In this document: one piece after another, positions 34,909-44,318 of the stretch
How the letters are laid out: every line of letters begins with the position of its first letter
Numbering within the stretch: position 1 is the stretch's first letter
Origin: Mesobacillus persicus
GTDB taxonomy: Bacteria > Bacillota > Bacilli > Bacillales > Cytobacillaceae
Direction: 5' to 3'
Length of the DNA stretch: 64,000 bases
NCBI RefSeq assembly: GCF_900109925.1
Contig: NZ_FOBW01000008.1
Coordinates: forward strand, 163,861 to 227,860
The notes under the pieces: generated by a model
The model's input: only the letters and a program-made list of their open reading frames with translations
Database searches by the model: none
What the model was told of the DNA's origin: nothing
Position numbers and translations under genes: made by a program

Positions 34909-36186
34909 TTAAATTAACAATCCCATTTTTTTCACGTCAAATAATAGTTCTTCCCGAAACTTCGGATGAGCGAGGCTGATTAAAGACTGTGTTCGTTGTG
35001 ACAGACTTTGGCCCTTGAGTTGGGTGATGCCATACTCGGTGACAATATAATCGACATCATTCTTGGAAGTGGTCACAACAGAACCTGGGGTTAAAATCGG
35101 TTTGATTCTTGAAACGCTCCCATTCTTTGCGGTGGAATGCATGCAAATAAAGCCTTTGCCATTTTTCGAAAACTGGACGCCTGTACCAAAGTCTACTTGT
35201 CCACCTGTTGAGCTATAATAGCGTCCGGCCGCCGTTTCTGAAGCACATTGTCCATAGAAATCAACTTCGGTTGTCGCGTTAATCGAAACCATCTTGTCTT
35301 CTTTGGCAATCGTCCGGGGATCATTTACATAATCAACCGAAAGCATTTCGAGCTCTTTATTCTCATTCATAAAATCATATAGCTCCTGTGATCCTAGCGC
35401 AAAGGTCGCGACCATTTTGCCCACATGCGTGTTCTTCTTCGCTCCCGTAATCACCCCTGCTTGATAAAGGTCCTTAACTCCGTCCGTTAACATTTCTGTA
35501 TGAATCCCTAAATCTTTATGCCCCTTCAAAAGACTAACAACCGCATTTGGGATTCCGCCGATGCCGACTTGAAGGGTTGAACCATTATCGATTCGCTCAG
35601 CAATAAACTCGGCAATTTTTTTATCGGTATCAGTAATCTCGGCGTTTTTCAGTTCAACTAAAGGATGATTATGCCGAACATAACCTAAAATTTGTGAAAC
35701 GTGAACGAGATTATCTCCGTATGTCCTTGGCATATGTTCATTGACTTGTAGAATAACAGGAATTTTCCCAATGAAATAAGATGCATAGTCTGCTTGCGTG
35801 CCAAGTGAAAAATACCCATCACCATTCATAGGCGACGCCTGACAGACAAGAATCGGTTGCTTCGTTGTCTTTTCTAGCAATCTAGGCATTGTATGAAAGT
35901 GATTAGGAATTAACTCACACGTTCCATTCAAAAAAGCTTTTCGCGCAAAGCTCCCCATAAAATAAGATTGATAGCCGATATGCGGGTAGGAACCATGCAT
36001 GTACCTTCTGTCTCTTAGCTCTAGCATTTGATGAATGCGTAATGAGGCAAATTGTTGTGGGTTTTCATCGATGAGAGACAAAATCAAATCAGGTTCTCCG
36101 TTTCCAATCGGAATAATCAAATCAGAATCATTTGGGATCAATGATAAAACTTCTTGAATCGTCTTTTCTTTCAGTTGTTCACTCAT
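34909..36186 (-). CDS. Acetyl-CoA hydrolase/4-hydroxybutyrate CoA-transferase family
   Basis: A 425-residue CoA-transferase of the AcCoA_hydrolase family: two similar alpha/beta domains, GNGEPDLIL near the N-terminus, TLQVGIGGIPNAV (near 205) and the catalytic Glu in ATTEVDFYGQ (near 300), then IVTEYGITQLKG near the end. It moves CoA between short-chain acids such as acetate, butyrate or 4-hydroxybutyrate. ATG 36186 has AAGGAGAAC upstream; an in-frame upstream extension overlaps this site. Substrate is not deducible. Confidence 0.88.
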   Translation of the reverse strand: MSEQLKEKTIQEVLSLIPNDSDLIIPIGNGEPDLILSLIDENPQQFASLRIHQMLELRDRRYMHGSYPHIGYQSYFMGSFARKAFLNGTCELIPNHFHTMPRLLEKTTKQPILVCQASPMNGDGYFSLGTQADYASYFIGKIPVILQVNEHMPRTYGDNLVHVSQILGYVRHNHPLVELKNAEITDTDKKIAEFIAERIDNGSTLQVGIGGIPNAVVSLLKGHKDLGIHTEMLTDGVKDLYQAGVITGAKKNTHVGKMVATFALGSQELYDFMNENKELEMLSVDYVNDPRTIAKEDKMVSINATTEVDFYGQCASETAAGRYYSSTGGQVDFGTGVQFSKNGKGFICMHSTAKNGSVSRIKPILTPGSVVTTSKNDVDYIVTEYGITQLKGQSLSQRTQSLISLAHPKFREELLFDVKKMGLLI

Positions 36187-36273
36187 GAAGGTTCTCCTTA
36201 CGGCCACAGATTTTAATGTTTTTCTAAAATATTCAATTATTAAAATTTTATCATTTTTTTGTCAGTAAGCAAA

Positions 36274-36293
36274 GGGACGGTTCTAATGCTTCT
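36274..36293 (+). repeat. Solo copy of the GGGACGG/TGCTTCC element
   Basis: Copy with AA at the variable bases and final TTCT instead of TTCC. Between the CoA-transferase and laccase genes. Confidence 0.75.
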
Positions 36294-36492
36294 AAACAAG
36301 AAAAAATAACGGCCCCCGCCCCGTACTTGTATTAGAAACACAATCCTTCGTTAATAAGAATTGCTTATTGGTTCACTAGGCTAATTTACTTAGAGGAACT
36401 CGCCAAAATCAAATTCCACACTTGTCCGTTGCCAATGGTAATAATTGGAATACCATAAAATATGTACAAAATTTTAGAAAGGTGTGATTTTT

Positions 36493-38181
36493 ATGGACAT
36501 GTTTGTCAATCCATCGGATCCAAATACGATTCCAAAATTTGTTGACGAACTGAAAAAGCCCTCTGTGGCAGAGCCTAAATGGAAAAGGAAGTCAAAAGGA
36601 AAGTTTAAATCGAAGTCTAAGTCGGCTTATTCAGAGGACTCTTATTATGAACTCGAGATGAGGGAGGCAGAGCATAGGTTTCATCGGCATTTTCCAAAAA
36701 CCAAGGTTTGGGGCTACGACGGAATGGTACCTGGGCCGACCATTGAAGCACAAAAAGATAAAACCACTTATGTGAAATATATAAATCATTTGCCCAAAAA
36801 GCACTTCCTCCCTATCGATTATACGCTACACAGTGCCAGCGACTCCCCTGAGGTGCGGTCTGTGGTTCATCTACACGGGGCAAACGTAGATTGGGAAAGC
36901 GACGGCCATCCAGAGGCTTGGTATACCCAAGACTATGCTTTTACAGGACCTAAATTCAAAAGAAAAGTACACGAATACACCAATCATCAACCAGGAACTA
37001 CCTTATGGTACCACGATCATACGATGGGAATTACAAGACTAAACGTCTATTCTGGACTCGCAGGTTTTTACTTGTTAAGAGATTCTCTCGAAGAAAGGCT
37101 AGAATTGCCCAAAGGCAAATACGAAATCCCATTAATGATACAAGATAAATCCTTTAATGAAGATGGCTCCCTTTTTTATCCGGATTCTCCTCCATTCCCG
37201 GTCCCAGTCCAACCCTCGATAACGCCATTTTTTGCCGGAAATACCATTTGTGTAAATGGGAAAGTATGGCCGTATTTGAGCGTGGAGCCAAGAAAGTATC
37301 GATTCCGGATTCTCAACGCTTCTAACCGAAGAGGCTATGTTTTAGGTCTATCCAATGGACAACCGATGCTTCAAATTGGAACAGATGGAGGTTTTCTTGC
37401 TAGTCCTAATGAAATTCATTCTGTTGAGCTATTGCCCGCAGAAAGAACAGATGTGATTATTGATTTTTCAGGTTTAATGGGGCAGAAAATTACCTTAATT
37501 AACTCCGATACAGATTTCCAAGACGAGCACACCAATGTCATCATGCAGTTTAAGGTAAATCAGCCTTTATGCGGAGAGGATACAAGCCAGATTCCAACCG
37601 AACTCGCTCCATCAATGGACGTACACGAAGGTCATGCCCATACGATTCGGAATCTGCCGTTAACAGCTAGCACTGATTCATACGGAAGACCCATGCTTCT
37701 TTTAAATGAACGTATGTACCACGACCCTGCGACTGAAAAACCTTCTCTTGATAGTATTGAAGTTTGGAATTTTATTAATGCAACGAATCTTCCTCATCCA
37801 ATCCACGTGCATTTAATTCAGTTTAAAATCCTTGAACGGCGACCATTTAATGTAGAACGCTTTCAAAATGAAGGGATCCTGGAATTTACAGGAGACCCTG
37901 TGGAGCCGAGAGATTATGAGCGAGGCTGGAAGGATACTGTGAAGGCTGATATAGGCATGGTGACAAAGATTATCATGCATTGGAAGGAACATAAAGGCAA
38001 TTATATTTGGCATTGCCATTTCCTTGAACATGAAGACCATGACATGATGAGACCGATCACCATCATTGATGACGCCCATCCTGTTCAACCACCACATGCA
38101 GACGAACAACATGAAGATGGCGCGACAAATGAAAGCAATACTTCTGTTACACCGGAAAATGATAGCAATGAAAAGGCTTAG
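36493..38181 (+). CDS. cotA: CotA-type spore-coat laccase (multicopper oxidase)
   Basis: A 562-residue multicopper oxidase. All four copper-binding motifs are intact: HLHGANV (near 135), WYHDHTMG (near 178), HPIHVHLIQF (near 438) and HCHFLEHEDHDMM (near 500). The N-terminal FVDELKKP segment is typical of CotA; length exceeds B. subtilis CotA (513) because of a Lys/Ser-rich insert (residues 30-45) and an acidic C-terminal tail. It oxidises phenols and makes spore pigment. ATG 36493 follows AAAGGTG by 8 bases. CATAAAATA at 36454-36462 fits a sigma-K/E -10 (CATA-N3-TA), though no clear -35 is aligned. Confidence 0.9.
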   Translation: MDMFVNPSDPNTIPKFVDELKKPSVAEPKWKRKSKGKFKSKSKSAYSEDSYYELEMREAEHRFHRHFPKTKVWGYDGMVPGPTIEAQKDKTTYVKYINHLPKKHFLPIDYTLHSASDSPEVRSVVHLHGANVDWESDGHPEAWYTQDYAFTGPKFKRKVHEYTNHQPGTTLWYHDHTMGITRLNVYSGLAGFYLLRDSLEERLELPKGKYEIPLMIQDKSFNEDGSLFYPDSPPFPVPVQPSITPFFAGNTICVNGKVWPYLSVEPRKYRFRILNASNRRGYVLGLSNGQPMLQIGTDGGFLASPNEIHSVELLPAERTDVIIDFSGLMGQKITLINSDTDFQDEHTNVIMQFKVNQPLCGEDTSQIPTELAPSMDVHEGHAHTIRNLPLTASTDSYGRPMLLLNERMYHDPATEKPSLDSIEVWNFINATNLPHPIHVHLIQFKILERRPFNVERFQNEGILEFTGDPVEPRDYERGWKDTVKADIGMVTKIIMHWKEHKGNYIWHCHFLEHEDHDMMRPITIIDDAHPVQPPHADEQHEDGATNESNTSVTPENDSNEKA

Positions 38182-38223
38182 GTCACTTGACCGATAATCA
38201 CTTACAGAAATGAATAAGTTTAG

Positions 38224-38249
38224 CGAACAGTGACATTAGGCGCTGTTCG
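38224..38249 (+). terminator. Hairpin after the laccase gene
   Basis: CGAACAG/CTGTTCG stem followed by TACATATTTT; weaker relative of the terminator at 34864. Confidence 0.5.
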
Positions 38250-38282
38250 GTACATATTTTACTTAAAGGTAAATGATCTTTC

Positions 38283-38576
38283 CTAGGTAAGCAATCCTTG
38301 CTCTTTCCATAAGTCGAAATACTTTTGATAACCCATTTCTCCCGCTGACATTGTATATTCTATATCTTCGAATTTGAAAGTATGAGACCCCGACAAGGCT
38401 TCATAGCTTGGATTCCCCAGTACATCTCCGAAGAGCACTTCAAATGTATTCACATCCACTGAATTTGTTGTTCCATTCTCTTGAGATTCAAGCAGAATGA
38501 AATCAACTTCTCCTTGTTCAGTACGCCCCTTAAACATCAAACCTGCTTTTTTCAATGCAAAATATAGTGTATTCAT
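38283..38576 (-). CDS. Small protein of unknown function
   Basis: A 97-residue soluble, acidic protein (MNTLYFALKKAGLMFKGRTE at the start) with no motif or family that I recognise. The ribosome site is weak (GAAGG abutting the start). It lies alone between laccase and the Na/Ca exchanger. Codon use and composition look genuine. Confidence 0.55.
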   Translation of the reverse strand: MNTLYFALKKAGLMFKGRTEQGEVDFILLESQENGTTNSVDVNTFEVLFGDVLGNPSYEALSGSHTFKFEDIEYTMSAGEMGYQKYFDLWKEQGLLT

Positions 38577-38779
38577 CCTTCATCACTGCTCCCTGCAAAT
38601 GCGCTAATTGAACTATACATCTCCAATCATCCTTTTAACCTTCCAGCTTGTTTGTAGATGTTTTTAAAATTTGTCCATACTGATCAAGATAAATGTCAAA
38701 GTAAGTATCATCGAATCAAGATGCTTCCATGTTTAGATCCAGTAGTACCAAGTAATCTAACCGATTGATTCATAAAAAA

Positions 38780-38809
38780 GCAGTCTAATTAAAAGGTTAA
38801 TTAGACTGC
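38780..38809 (-). terminator. Terminator of the Na/Ca exchanger gene
   Basis: GCAGTCTAATTAA pairs perfectly with TTAATTAGACTGC; TTTTTTATG follows on the minus strand. Confidence 0.85.
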
Positions 38810-38832
38810 CTAAAATAATCAGCTAAACAGGT

Positions 38833-39789
38833 TTAGTTACGGAAGATAATATAAACAAGGTAAACAATATAAATGGTGGCCAATATCGCTCCTTCAAGCT
38901 TGGAAATTTTGTACTGGCTTCTTGAAAAGATCAACAACAAACATGTCAGAATGACCATCAGCCACATGTCTAGAAAGATTTTAGAGTCTACCGATAAAGG
39001 GTAGATGGTTGCAGAAGCGCCAAGTACGAAAAAGATATTAAAAATATTACTACCGACAATATTCCCCAAAGCAATCTCACTCTGCTTCTTAAGGGCTGCT
39101 GTTATAGAGGTCACTAATTCCGGTAGCGATGTACCGACAGCGACAATCGTCAATCCAACTAGCGTTTCACTCATGCCAAGTGAGAGAGCAATCTGTGTGC
39201 TGTTATCAACGACAAGGTCACCGCCAAAAACAACCGCAGCTAGACCCCCGATGGTGAATACGAGATTTTTCCCTAAAGAAACGTTTTCTGTGCCAGGTGG
39301 AACCTCGTCCATCTGGCTTCGATTATTCCTTGCCATTTCAAAAACATAATAGAGGAAAACAGCAAAGAATAACAGTAAAACGAGACCTTCTGTTCGTGTA
39401 ATTAAATTGAGCTCTGCTTGTTGAAGTTGCATATCACTAATAAGTAGCAATAACGCTAGAGAAGCCAATAAGGCAAACGGAATTTCTTTCCTTACAGTGT
39501 CGCTATGAACGGTAAGTGGGAACACAATGGCTGTAACGCCCAGAATAAACGTAATATTAAAAATATTGCTTCCGACTACATTCCCGATGGCCACTTCACT
39601 GCTTCCTTCAAGTGCAGCTATAATACTGACTGTAGCTTCCGGTGCGCTCGTTCCAAAAGCGACAATCGTTAACCCAATCAACAACGGGGAAACTCTCATC
39701 AGCTGCGCTAGTTTTGAAGCGCCCTCAACAAAATAATCCGCCCCTTTAATTAAAAGCACAAATCCTAATAGGAGTAAAACATAAGTCAT
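38833..39789 (-). CDS. Calcium/sodium antiporter (YrbG-like)
   Basis: A 318-residue membrane protein with ten helices in two inverted repeats. Each has the alpha-repeat signature: AFGTSAPEATVSIIAAL with GNVVGSNIFNITF, then AVGTSLPELVTSITAAL with GNIVGSNIFNIFF. Exports Ca2+ in exchange for Na+ (or K+). ATG 39789 has AAAGGTGG 7 bases upstream, preferred over TTG 39795. Confidence 0.93.
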   Translation of the reverse strand: MTYVLLLLGFVLLIKGADYFVEGASKLAQLMRVSPLLIGLTIVAFGTSAPEATVSIIAALEGSSEVAIGNVVGSNIFNITFILGVTAIVFPLTVHSDTVRKEIPFALLASLALLLLISDMQLQQAELNLITRTEGLVLLLFFAVFLYYVFEMARNNRSQMDEVPPGTENVSLGKNLVFTIGGLAAVVFGGDLVVDNSTQIALSLGMSETLVGLTIVAVGTSLPELVTSITAALKKQSEIALGNIVGSNIFNIFFVLGASATIYPLSVDSKIFLDMWLMVILTCLLLIFSRSQYKISKLEGAILATIYIVYLVYIIFRN

Positions 39790-39873
39790 GACCAATCCAC
39801 CTTTCCACTACTTACCTTCACATTTACAAACGTTTTTTTTCATCCTTTGCCTTTTCACGCAAAACTATTCAAA

Positions 39874-39893
39874 GGGACGGTTCTTCTGCTTCC
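39874..39893 (+). repeat. Solo copy of the GGGACGG/TGCTTCC element
   Basis: Copy with TC at the variable bases, followed by a decayed second-arm fragment (ATGAAGCAAAAC). Confidence 0.85.
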
Positions 39894-39945
39894 TAGATGA
39901 AGCAAAACACCTACTCATGCAACGAGATTGTCCTTGTCGATCTTG

Positions 39946-39975
39946 TTGTTAAAATCCTAACGCCGATTATAACCT
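39946..39975 (+). repeat. Short dispersed repeat, TGTTAAAATCCTAA type
   Basis: TTGTTAAAATCCTAACGCCG followed by ATTATAAC. A close copy lies at 41834-41862 and a weaker one (TGTTCAAATCCTAGTACCGA) at 19301-19330. Confidence 0.5.
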
Positions 39976-40104
39976 AAGAACGGTATTTAGTACATTCATT
40001 TAATGGGCAAATTCACCTCACTTAGTATTCATTGGCAGGTATTTAAACCGCAAATGGCGAATAGAAAGCTTGGGTTTTTCTGATGAAAATAAGGGGGTTT
40101 TCGC

Positions 40105-41337
40105 TTGGTAGTCTCTTCTTGCTTTGCAAACGCTTTATCTTTATCTAGTTTATGGACTTTGCCTCTTGCTTCTAAAGGGAAAACAATCGGAAATGACTAT
40201 CCTCTCGTGCTCGTTCATGGGTTGACTGGCTGGGGACGAGATGAAATGGGAGGAATTAAATATTGGGGTGGCTTGAAAGACATCGAAGAGGACTTAAATG
40301 AAACGGGCCACCGCACCTATACCGCCACTGTCGGCCCCGTATCAAGCAATTATGACCGCGCTGTTGAGCTTTATTATTACATTAAAGGTGGAAAAGTCGA
40401 CTACGGGGCCGCACATGCTAAGAAATATGGTCACAACCGTTATGGACGAACCTACCCAGGGATTTATAGTCAATGGGATCGTAATCATAAGATTCATTTG
40501 GTTGGTCACAGCATGGGAGGTCAAACAGCAAGAACCCTTGTAGAGCTTCTTAAAAATGGAGCGGAGGAAGAAAGAAAACACTACCGCGAGCATCCCGAAG
40601 ATGTCTTTTCTCCCTTATTCCAAGGCGGGAAAAACTGGGTTCATAGTGTGACAACACTTGGTACGCCTCATAATGGCTCAACATTCGCAGATGAACAGCG
40701 GCTTGCTCCACTACTTCAAGAAATGGTCCTTCAAGGGGCTAGTGTATCCGGAGCGAAGATGGAAGCACTCACCTACGATTATAAGCTTGATCATTGGGGG
40801 CTTAAGCGTCATCCAAGAGAATCGTTTCTAACCTATGCAGAACGAGTTAGAGATAGTTCGATTTGGGAAAGTGAGGATATCAGCCTTCATGACCTGACGA
40901 CTTGGGGTGCAGCGAAAATCAATCAGTGGGTCAAAACCCACCGGGATGTTTATTATTTTTCTTACACGGGAAAAGCCACTTACCAGGATCGATTGACGGG
41001 ACGTTCTATCCCAAGACTTTCGATGAACCCATTAATGAGAAGCTCCAGTCTCTATATCGGGTCCTATAAGCGAACTAGCCCCGAACCGAACATTGATGAA
41101 AGATGGTGGCCAAATGATGGAGTTGTCAGTGTCATCTCAGCTCAATATCCGTTTGGGCATCCTTATAAGCGATATGATGGAAACGTGCAAAAAGGAGTTT
41201 GGAACCACTTTCCTGTTCATTCAGGCTGGGACCATTTTGACCTTATCGGAATCGGAAGCGCCGATAATATTGGGCTGAAGGACCTTAATCGCCTATATTA
41301 TGAGCTTGCCTGCAACCTTCACCATTTACCAAAATAA
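40105..41337 (+). CDS. Secreted triacylglycerol lipase, family I.5 (Geobacillus type)
   Basis: A 410-residue lipase. The mature domain shows DYPLVLVHGLTGWGRDEMGG (oxyanion loop), the nucleophile elbow VGHSMGG (near 145) and the catalytic His in GWDHFDLIG near the C-terminus; WxxNDGVVS holds the acid region. The long Gly/Trp/Tyr-rich inserts are typical of thermostable Bacillus/Geobacillus and staphylococcal lipases that bind Zn and Ca. TTG 40105 has AAGGGGG 7 bases upstream, but its N-terminus lacks the basic residues of a signal peptide; ATG 40083 in another frame reads MKIRGFSLGSLFLL, suggesting a frameshift within the signal region. Confidence 0.9.
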   Translation: MVVSSCFANALSLSSLWTLPLASKGKTIGNDYPLVLVHGLTGWGRDEMGGIKYWGGLKDIEEDLNETGHRTYTATVGPVSSNYDRAVELYYYIKGGKVDYGAAHAKKYGHNRYGRTYPGIYSQWDRNHKIHLVGHSMGGQTARTLVELLKNGAEEERKHYREHPEDVFSPLFQGGKNWVHSVTTLGTPHNGSTFADEQRLAPLLQEMVLQGASVSGAKMEALTYDYKLDHWGLKRHPRESFLTYAERVRDSSIWESEDISLHDLTTWGAAKINQWVKTHRDVYYFSYTGKATYQDRLTGRSIPRLSMNPLMRSSSLYIGSYKRTSPEPNIDERWWPNDGVVSVISAQYPFGHPYKRYDGNVQKGVWNHFPVHSGWDHFDLIGIGSADNIGLKDLNRLYYELACNLHHLPK

Positions 41338-41386
41338 AATGACTCGAACGCTTACGGAACTTAGTACCGTTCGCGAAACGAAACCA

Positions 41387-41413
41387 GGCTCTCCTCCAAT
41401 TGGAAAGAGAGCC
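41387..41413. other. Hairpin downstream of the lipase gene
   Basis: GGCTCTC/GAGAGCC around TCCAATTGGAA (itself palindromic). No T-run follows, so termination is doubtful; it may stabilise the message end. Confidence 0.4.
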
Positions 41414-41483
41414 CGTCAAACTATTATTTCAATCAATTAATATAAGATAAAAGAATTAATTCTTTAAAAGGATAGCAACTCAG

Positions 41484-41741
41484 TTAATTACACTTTTTTA
41501 CGATGTAAATTAATTGTTTTGAGTCTGGGATAGCATACGATCCTCCATCATTTCGATGAATGAATGTTTCGATTTTATTCTTTACTAAATAGCGGGATGA
41601 AATATCACCTTCATGAAAGGAAGCAGTGTCTTCACTTAATACAAGTGCATCTTTGCGATTGTTCATGAGGGTGGCAAGATCTCTAGTTGTGTAAATGGTT
41701 CCCTTTTCCAAATCAAGCAGTTCATTCTCTATAGATTCCAT
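41484..41741 (-). CDS. Small protein of unknown function
   Basis: An 85-residue soluble protein (MESIENELLDLEKGTIYTTR at the start). No family recognised. A strong ribosome site, AAAGGAGG, lies ahead of the start. Alone, between the lipase and GreA-like genes. Confidence 0.65.
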   Translation of the reverse strand: MESIENELLDLEKGTIYTTRDLATLMNNRKDALVLSEDTASFHEGDISSRYLVKNKIETFIHRNDGGSYAIPDSKQLIYIVKKCN

Positions 41742-41833
41742 CGCTTTTTCCCTCCTTTTAGTTTAAATAATTCGCTCAACAGAGGGAAAATTCCTGCATC
41801 TTTTTAAAATAAAAGGCTGTTTTCGTAAAGAGT

Positions 41834-41862
41834 GTTGTTAAAATCCTAAAGCCTATTTTAAC
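41834..41862 (+). repeat. Short dispersed repeat, TGTTAAAATCCTAA type
   Basis: GTTGTTAAAATCCTAAAGCC followed by TATTTTAAC, closely matching 39946-39975. The surrounding 310-base gap (41742-42051) holds nothing else I can support. Confidence 0.5.
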
Positions 41863-42051
41863 GCAGGAAAAGCTATTTGGTGCGATTAAAAATAGTTTGC
41901 AAGCTCTTTTCTCATAAAACGAAAGCTACTTTTCAATGACAACCTAGCTATCATGTTCCATTTAGGCTCCGATAGCAACAAAGTTTGAGAAAAGAGCCAA
42001 ATAAAAACAAACACAATTAGGTTACCTTCTTAAAAAAATCAACTTACTTAT

Positions 42052-42552
42052 TCAAAGAATCTCTACATCTTCCCATGTCCTATACATCTTTAAAACCCTG
42101 CATTTCACTTTTCCAGAAGGAACGGACATAATTGTTTCCTCGCCAATTTTTAAACCAATCAACTTCTTTGCAACTGGTGTATCATAGAAAATCTTGTTTT
42201 CCACTATATTCGATTCACCGTATCCGACAATTTCATATATTTCTTCTTCTGTAAAATCTGTATACTCAAACGAACATTTCACAATCGACCCAATATCGAC
42301 TATTTCCGTATTACGCTCATCAAACTTAATCAATTCAGCTGTCTTATACGCATCTTGCATTTCCCGAATGCGTTCGTCTAACATTCGTTCATCTTGTTCT
42401 AATTTATGAAAATTAGGATTTGCGAACTTATCATCCCCGCAAGCATGATAAGCAGAATTTTTATCCATACGCACTTGCTTTAATTCTTGTTTCAAATTCG
42501 TTATTTGTTCACGAACCAATTGCTCTCCATTGGGTGTGATTTTTACCGACAT
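42052..42552 (-). CDS. GreA/GreB-family transcription factor, divergent paralogue
   Basis: A 166-residue protein with an N-terminal coiled-coil hairpin (about 1-75) and a C-terminal FKBP-like domain (85-165; SPVAKKLIGLKIGEET-type sequence, IVGYGESN). This is the GreA plan. The hairpin tip, normally GDLxENAEY with two acidic residues needed for RNA cleavage, is CGDDKFANPNF here, so anti-arrest activity may be altered and it may instead compete for the RNA polymerase secondary channel (inference). AAAGGAGAG precedes the ATG. Confidence 0.82.
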   Translation of the reverse strand: MSVKITPNGEQLVREQITNLKQELKQVRMDKNSAYHACGDDKFANPNFHKLEQDERMLDERIREMQDAYKTAELIKFDERNTEIVDIGSIVKCSFEYTDFTEEEIYEIVGYGESNIVENKIFYDTPVAKKLIGLKIGEETIMSVPSGKVKCRVLKMYRTWEDVEIL

Positions 42553-42941
42553 AATACTCTCCTTTATTTACATACGATTTGCCTTCAACTCAAAAAATAT
42601 TTCCAGCAAACAAAGTTCCAGCAAACCTGATGATTTGCAATAGTTAGTATTTCCTTCCCATACGCTGCATATAAAACATATTCAAAAATAGTCTTCAAGA
42701 ATCTTTCATAAAACCTTTTTGCCATATTCAACTTATTTTTGTCCTTTGCGCTCAGGGTGACTAATTCTCATCATTTCAATTTTCTCCTCAATCATCCAAA
42801 TTATCTTTATAGGTAGTTTTTTAGGTGAATTGAAAATCATATAACTTTCCAAAATAATGACCATCAATAAAACGAGAATAATAGATAAACTTGCGCGAAG
42901 TGCCTCGAACGGAAATCAAAACCACGTTAAAAGTGCCTTAT
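42553..42941. other. Gene-free stretch
   Basis: About 390 bases. A 35-codon frame on the minus strand (IWMIEEKIEMMRISHPERKG) is faintly like a Spo0E-type phosphatase helix but lacks a good ribosome site for its first ATG; I do not call it. Confidence 0.4.
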
Positions 42942-43040
42942 TTAGAAAAGTTGTTTAGATAAATAGACAACAGTAGTAACCGTAATCAAGCTACATAATG
43001 TTGATAACAAAACAGCTTGTGCAGCATATTCTACAGTTCC
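42942..43040 (-). pseudogene. C-terminal relic of an AEC-type membrane carrier
   Basis: Directly after the tyrS stop and in the same frame, 32 codons read GTVEYAAQAVLLSTLCSLIT then VTTVVYLSKQLF and stop. AAQAVLLSTL-SLIT is the typical last helix of auxin-efflux-carrier (AEC) family proteins. No other part of such a gene is present, so a deletion joined the end of this gene to tyrS. Confidence 0.65.
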
Positions 43041-44294
43041 TTACCTCTGTTTCTGTTTTAATTGAACAAATTTTCGTTTTCCAACCTGAATTACTAAGCC
43101 GTCAGTTATATGAATGATGAGCTGTGAATTTTCTATTTGTTCTCCATTTACTCTGACGCCTCTATTATCTATCATTCTTCTAGCTTCACTTTTTGAACTT
43201 AGCATATTTAATTCAACCAATAAGTCGGTAATTGGAATGTCCCCTTCACCCTTCCATTCAACGACGGGAATTTCATCTGGCATTGCCTTTTTTTGAAAAA
43301 CAGAAATAAAATTCTGCTCCGCTTGTTCTGCTGCTACTTCTCCGTGGTACATACGAACAATCGTCTTTCCAAGTAACATTTTTGCATCTCTAGGATGTAA
43401 CTCAGCTGTTTCCAACTGTTCTTTAATCGTTTGAATCTGTTCAGGTGTGAAATCGGTAATTAGATCGAAGTATTTACTCATTAACTCGTCTGGAATCGAC
43501 ATCGCTTTCCCGTACATTTCATTTGGACTTTCATCAATCCCGATGTAGTTTTTCTTCGACTTTGACATCTTCTCGACCCCATCAAGCCCCTCTAATAATG
43601 GCATTAGCAAGGCGACTTGCTTTTCTTTTCCAAACTTCTCTTGGAAGTGTCTCCCCATTAGAATATTAAAATACTGATCTGTCCCACCAAGTTCGATATC
43701 ACATTCCAACTGAACTGAATCGTATCCTTGCATTAAAGGGTAAAAGAATTCATGCAGGGAAATCGGTTTTCCAAAAGCGATTCTCTCTTCAAAATCATCT
43801 CTTTCTAATAACCTAGCGACGGTGATTTTTCCAGCAAGTTGAATGACATCTTCAAAATTTAATTTTGACAACCATTTAGAGTTGTAATGCAACTCGACTT
43901 TTTCCATATCAATGACTTTCGCAAATTGTTCAAAGTAGGTGTTCGCATTATGTTTTACTTCTTCATCCGTTAATTGCTTCCTAGCCACAGATTTTCCTGT
44001 TGGGTCGCCAATTTTCCCAGTAAAATCGCCAATAATCAATTGGATGATATGACCATTCTCTTGAAATTGTCTCATTTTGTTTAGAACCACCGTATGTCCA
44101 AGGTGGACATCTGGAGCCGAGGGATCTAATCCTAACTTAATCTTTAGAGGTTTATTCTCTAAAATCGATTTTACTAATTTATTTTCTAACTCCTCGGTTG
44201 GAATGATTTCCTTGACCCCTTGGCTGTAAATCCTCATTTGTCTGTTTACTTCTATTTTTTGATCATTAGTCAATTGTTCCATTATTTGCTTCAT
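43041..44294 (-). CDS. tyrS: Tyrosyl-tRNA synthetase (TyrZ type)
   Basis: A 417-residue class I synthetase. The HIGH motif appears as HLGH ([14 protein letters not shown] near 60), KMSKS is intact ([10 protein letters not shown] near 240), and a C-terminal S4 RNA-binding domain is present (about 350-412; [19 protein letters not shown]). It charges tRNA-Tyr. The sequence is nearer to the TyrZ branch than to the main Bacillus TyrS. GGAGGG lies 7 bases before ATG 44294. Expression is controlled by the T-box leader upstream. Confidence 0.95.
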   Translation of the reverse strand: MKQIMEQLTNDQKIEVNRQMRIYSQGVKEIIPTEELENKLVKSILENKPLKIKLGLDPSAPDVHLGHTVVLNKMRQFQENGHIIQLIIGDFTGKIGDPTGKSVARKQLTDEEVKHNANTYFEQFAKVIDMEKVELHYNSKWLSKLNFEDVIQLAGKITVARLLERDDFEERIAFGKPISLHEFFYPLMQGYDSVQLECDIELGGTDQYFNILMGRHFQEKFGKEKQVALLMPLLEGLDGVEKMSKSKKNYIGIDESPNEMYGKAMSIPDELMSKYFDLITDFTPEQIQTIKEQLETAELHPRDAKMLLGKTIVRMYHGEVAAEQAEQNFISVFQKKAMPDEIPVVEWKGEGDIPITDLLVELNMLSSKSEARRMIDNRGVRVNGEQIENSQLIIHITDGLVIQVGKRKFVQLKQKQR

Positions 44295-44318
44295 CTCTTT
44301 TCCCTCCTAAAAATAACA

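Noticed and set aside
36454..36462. Sigma-K promoter for the laccase gene as a separate feature
   Set aside because: The -10-like CATA-N3-TA is present, but no -35 is aligned with it; mentioned only under the gene.
42738..42845. 35-codon minus-strand frame faintly like a Spo0E-type helix
   Set aside because: First ATG has no ribosome site and the similarity is a short charged stretch only.
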